Both the position numbers and the translations under genes were made by a program. A DNA stretch of 64,000 bases from Prorocentrum cordatum. Taxonomy: Eukaryota; Sar; Dinophyceae; Prorocentrales; Prorocentraceae. Positions 63,295 through 64,000 of this stretch are shown here, one piece after another. The notes beneath the pieces were generated by a model. It searched no databases, was not told the DNA's origin, and worked only from the letters and a program-made list of their open reading frames with translations. Each line of letters begins with the position of its first letter. Within the stretch, counting starts at the first letter, position 1. Location of the stretch: contig CAUYUJ010018060.1 in the NCBI GenBank assembly GCA_963575745.1, positions 491,032-555,031 of the forward strand, read 5' to 3'.

Positions 63295-63765
63295 GAGGGG
63301 TGCGCCGAAATGAAAGTGGAACTGCATGCGGACCCTGCCACTGAGGCCTTCGGTGGAGCACCCAATTGGGCCACGACCCGTGTGAGCTGTGCGCCGAAAT
63401 GAATGTGGCATTGCATGCGGACCTTGCCACTGGGGCCTTTGGCGGAGCACCCTATGGGGCCACGAAACGTGTGAGGGGTGCGCCGACATGGGGGTGGAAT
63501 TGCGCGCGGACCCTGCCGCTGGGGCCTTCGGTGGAGCACCCAATTGAGCCACGGCGCGTGTGAGTGGTGCGCCTACATGGGGGTGGAATTGCATGCGGAC
63601 CCTGCCACTGGGGCTTTCGGCGGAGCACCCTATGGGGCCACGAAACGTGTGAGGGGTGCGCCGACATGGGGGTGGAGCTGCATGAGGGCCCTGCCGCTGG
63701 GGCCTTCGGTGGAGCACCCAATGGGGCGACGAACCGTGTGAGGGGTGCGCCGAAATGGAGGCAGC
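63295..63765 (-). repeat. ~90-bp satellite, inverse orientation to 25015-26135
   Basis: Five units beginning GGTGCGCCGACATGG near 63300, 63391, 63477, 63567 and 63654, with a partial at 63745. Each contains GCATGCGGACC.TGCCACTGG, GGCCTTCGGTGGAGCACCC and GGGGCCACGAA.CGTGTG. The reverse complement aligns with the GAAGCCCC.AGTGGGACC..CCGCATGCG part of the 25-kb unit. Confidence 0.8.
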
Positions 63766-64000
63766 TGGAGGAGGGAGGGAGGAGGGGGAGGATGTATGAG
63801 GAGTTAGTGAGTGACGCGGGGCGCTGTCTGATTCTGAACGAGGACCCGACACCACAGGATGGTTTGGAACAACATGTTTGTGTGAATCTGGAGGCGTTCT
63901 TGGAGGTCCCCTTGGGGCCGCCTGGGGCCATCTTCGGGGCCTGATGGGAACGCTCCGAGGGGGAGCATGATTCATCGATATTTATTACATATATATTTAT

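Overview
The window reads as nuclear DNA of a dinoflagellate, possibly a GC-rich genome such as Prorocentrum; that placement is inferred. The evidence is a GC-rich background with strong third-position GC in the few convincing reading frames, two relics of the dinoflagellate spliced leader (4059-4072 and 45589-45606), two decayed non-LTR retrotransposons with a C-terminal zinc knuckle and RNase H domain, and an extreme load of minisatellites, microsatellites and short foldback elements. No bacterial operon, rRNA, tRNA or CRISPR array was recognised.

Genes are sparse. The one intact gene I trust is an intronless 386-codon frame at 49433-50593 (+). It encodes a protein with a signal peptide, a coiled coil, two membrane segments, a cysteine cluster and a basic helical tail. 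Part of another gene touches the left edge (3-350). Weaker exon or ORF candidates lie at 4382-4665 (-), 18250-18405 (+), 41483-42148 (-, one C2H2-like finger), 42386-42835 (+, poly-Thr with an SRSPRK end), 54595-54747 (+), 56792-57196 (+) and 59155-59466 (+). Retroelement remains are LINE A on the minus strand (RT core 10740-11385, 3' part 7795-10330), LINE B on the plus strand (33940-35932), and a gag-like decayed stretch (46400-47690).

Layout: 0-5 kb holds foldback repeats, a TIR element carrying its own minisatellite, and the first leader relic. 5-7.7 kb is coding-style VNTRs. 7.8-11.4 kb is LINE A with a 270-bp MITE between its parts. 11.5-20 kb is purine/pyrimidine tracts, CCTCTTGG repeats and a MITE family whose ends carry CTGAGATC. 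20-24.6 kb is mostly unrecognised. 24.6-30.7 kb has repeated CT/TA microsatellite modules, a ~100-bp satellite and a head-to-head pair of the TIR/minisatellite elements. 31.7-36 kb holds an inverted-repeat element and LINE B. 37-44 kb is dense in hairpins and MITEs. 45-49.4 kb holds the second leader relic, a gag-like relic and another MITE. 49.4-50.6 kb is the intact gene. 50.6-60 kb is mixed repeats and weak ORFs. 60.2-64 kb has an 870-bp tandem duplication, a GGGCTATA array and an inverted relative of the 25-kb satellite.

The main theme is structural. At least ten unrelated short elements with inverted-repeat ends (about 120-430 bp) sit in 64 kb, several in multiple copies. The most distinctive is the GAGTGAG family, whose terminal inverted repeats enclose a GGTGGGTCGC minisatellite and a CAA microsatellite.
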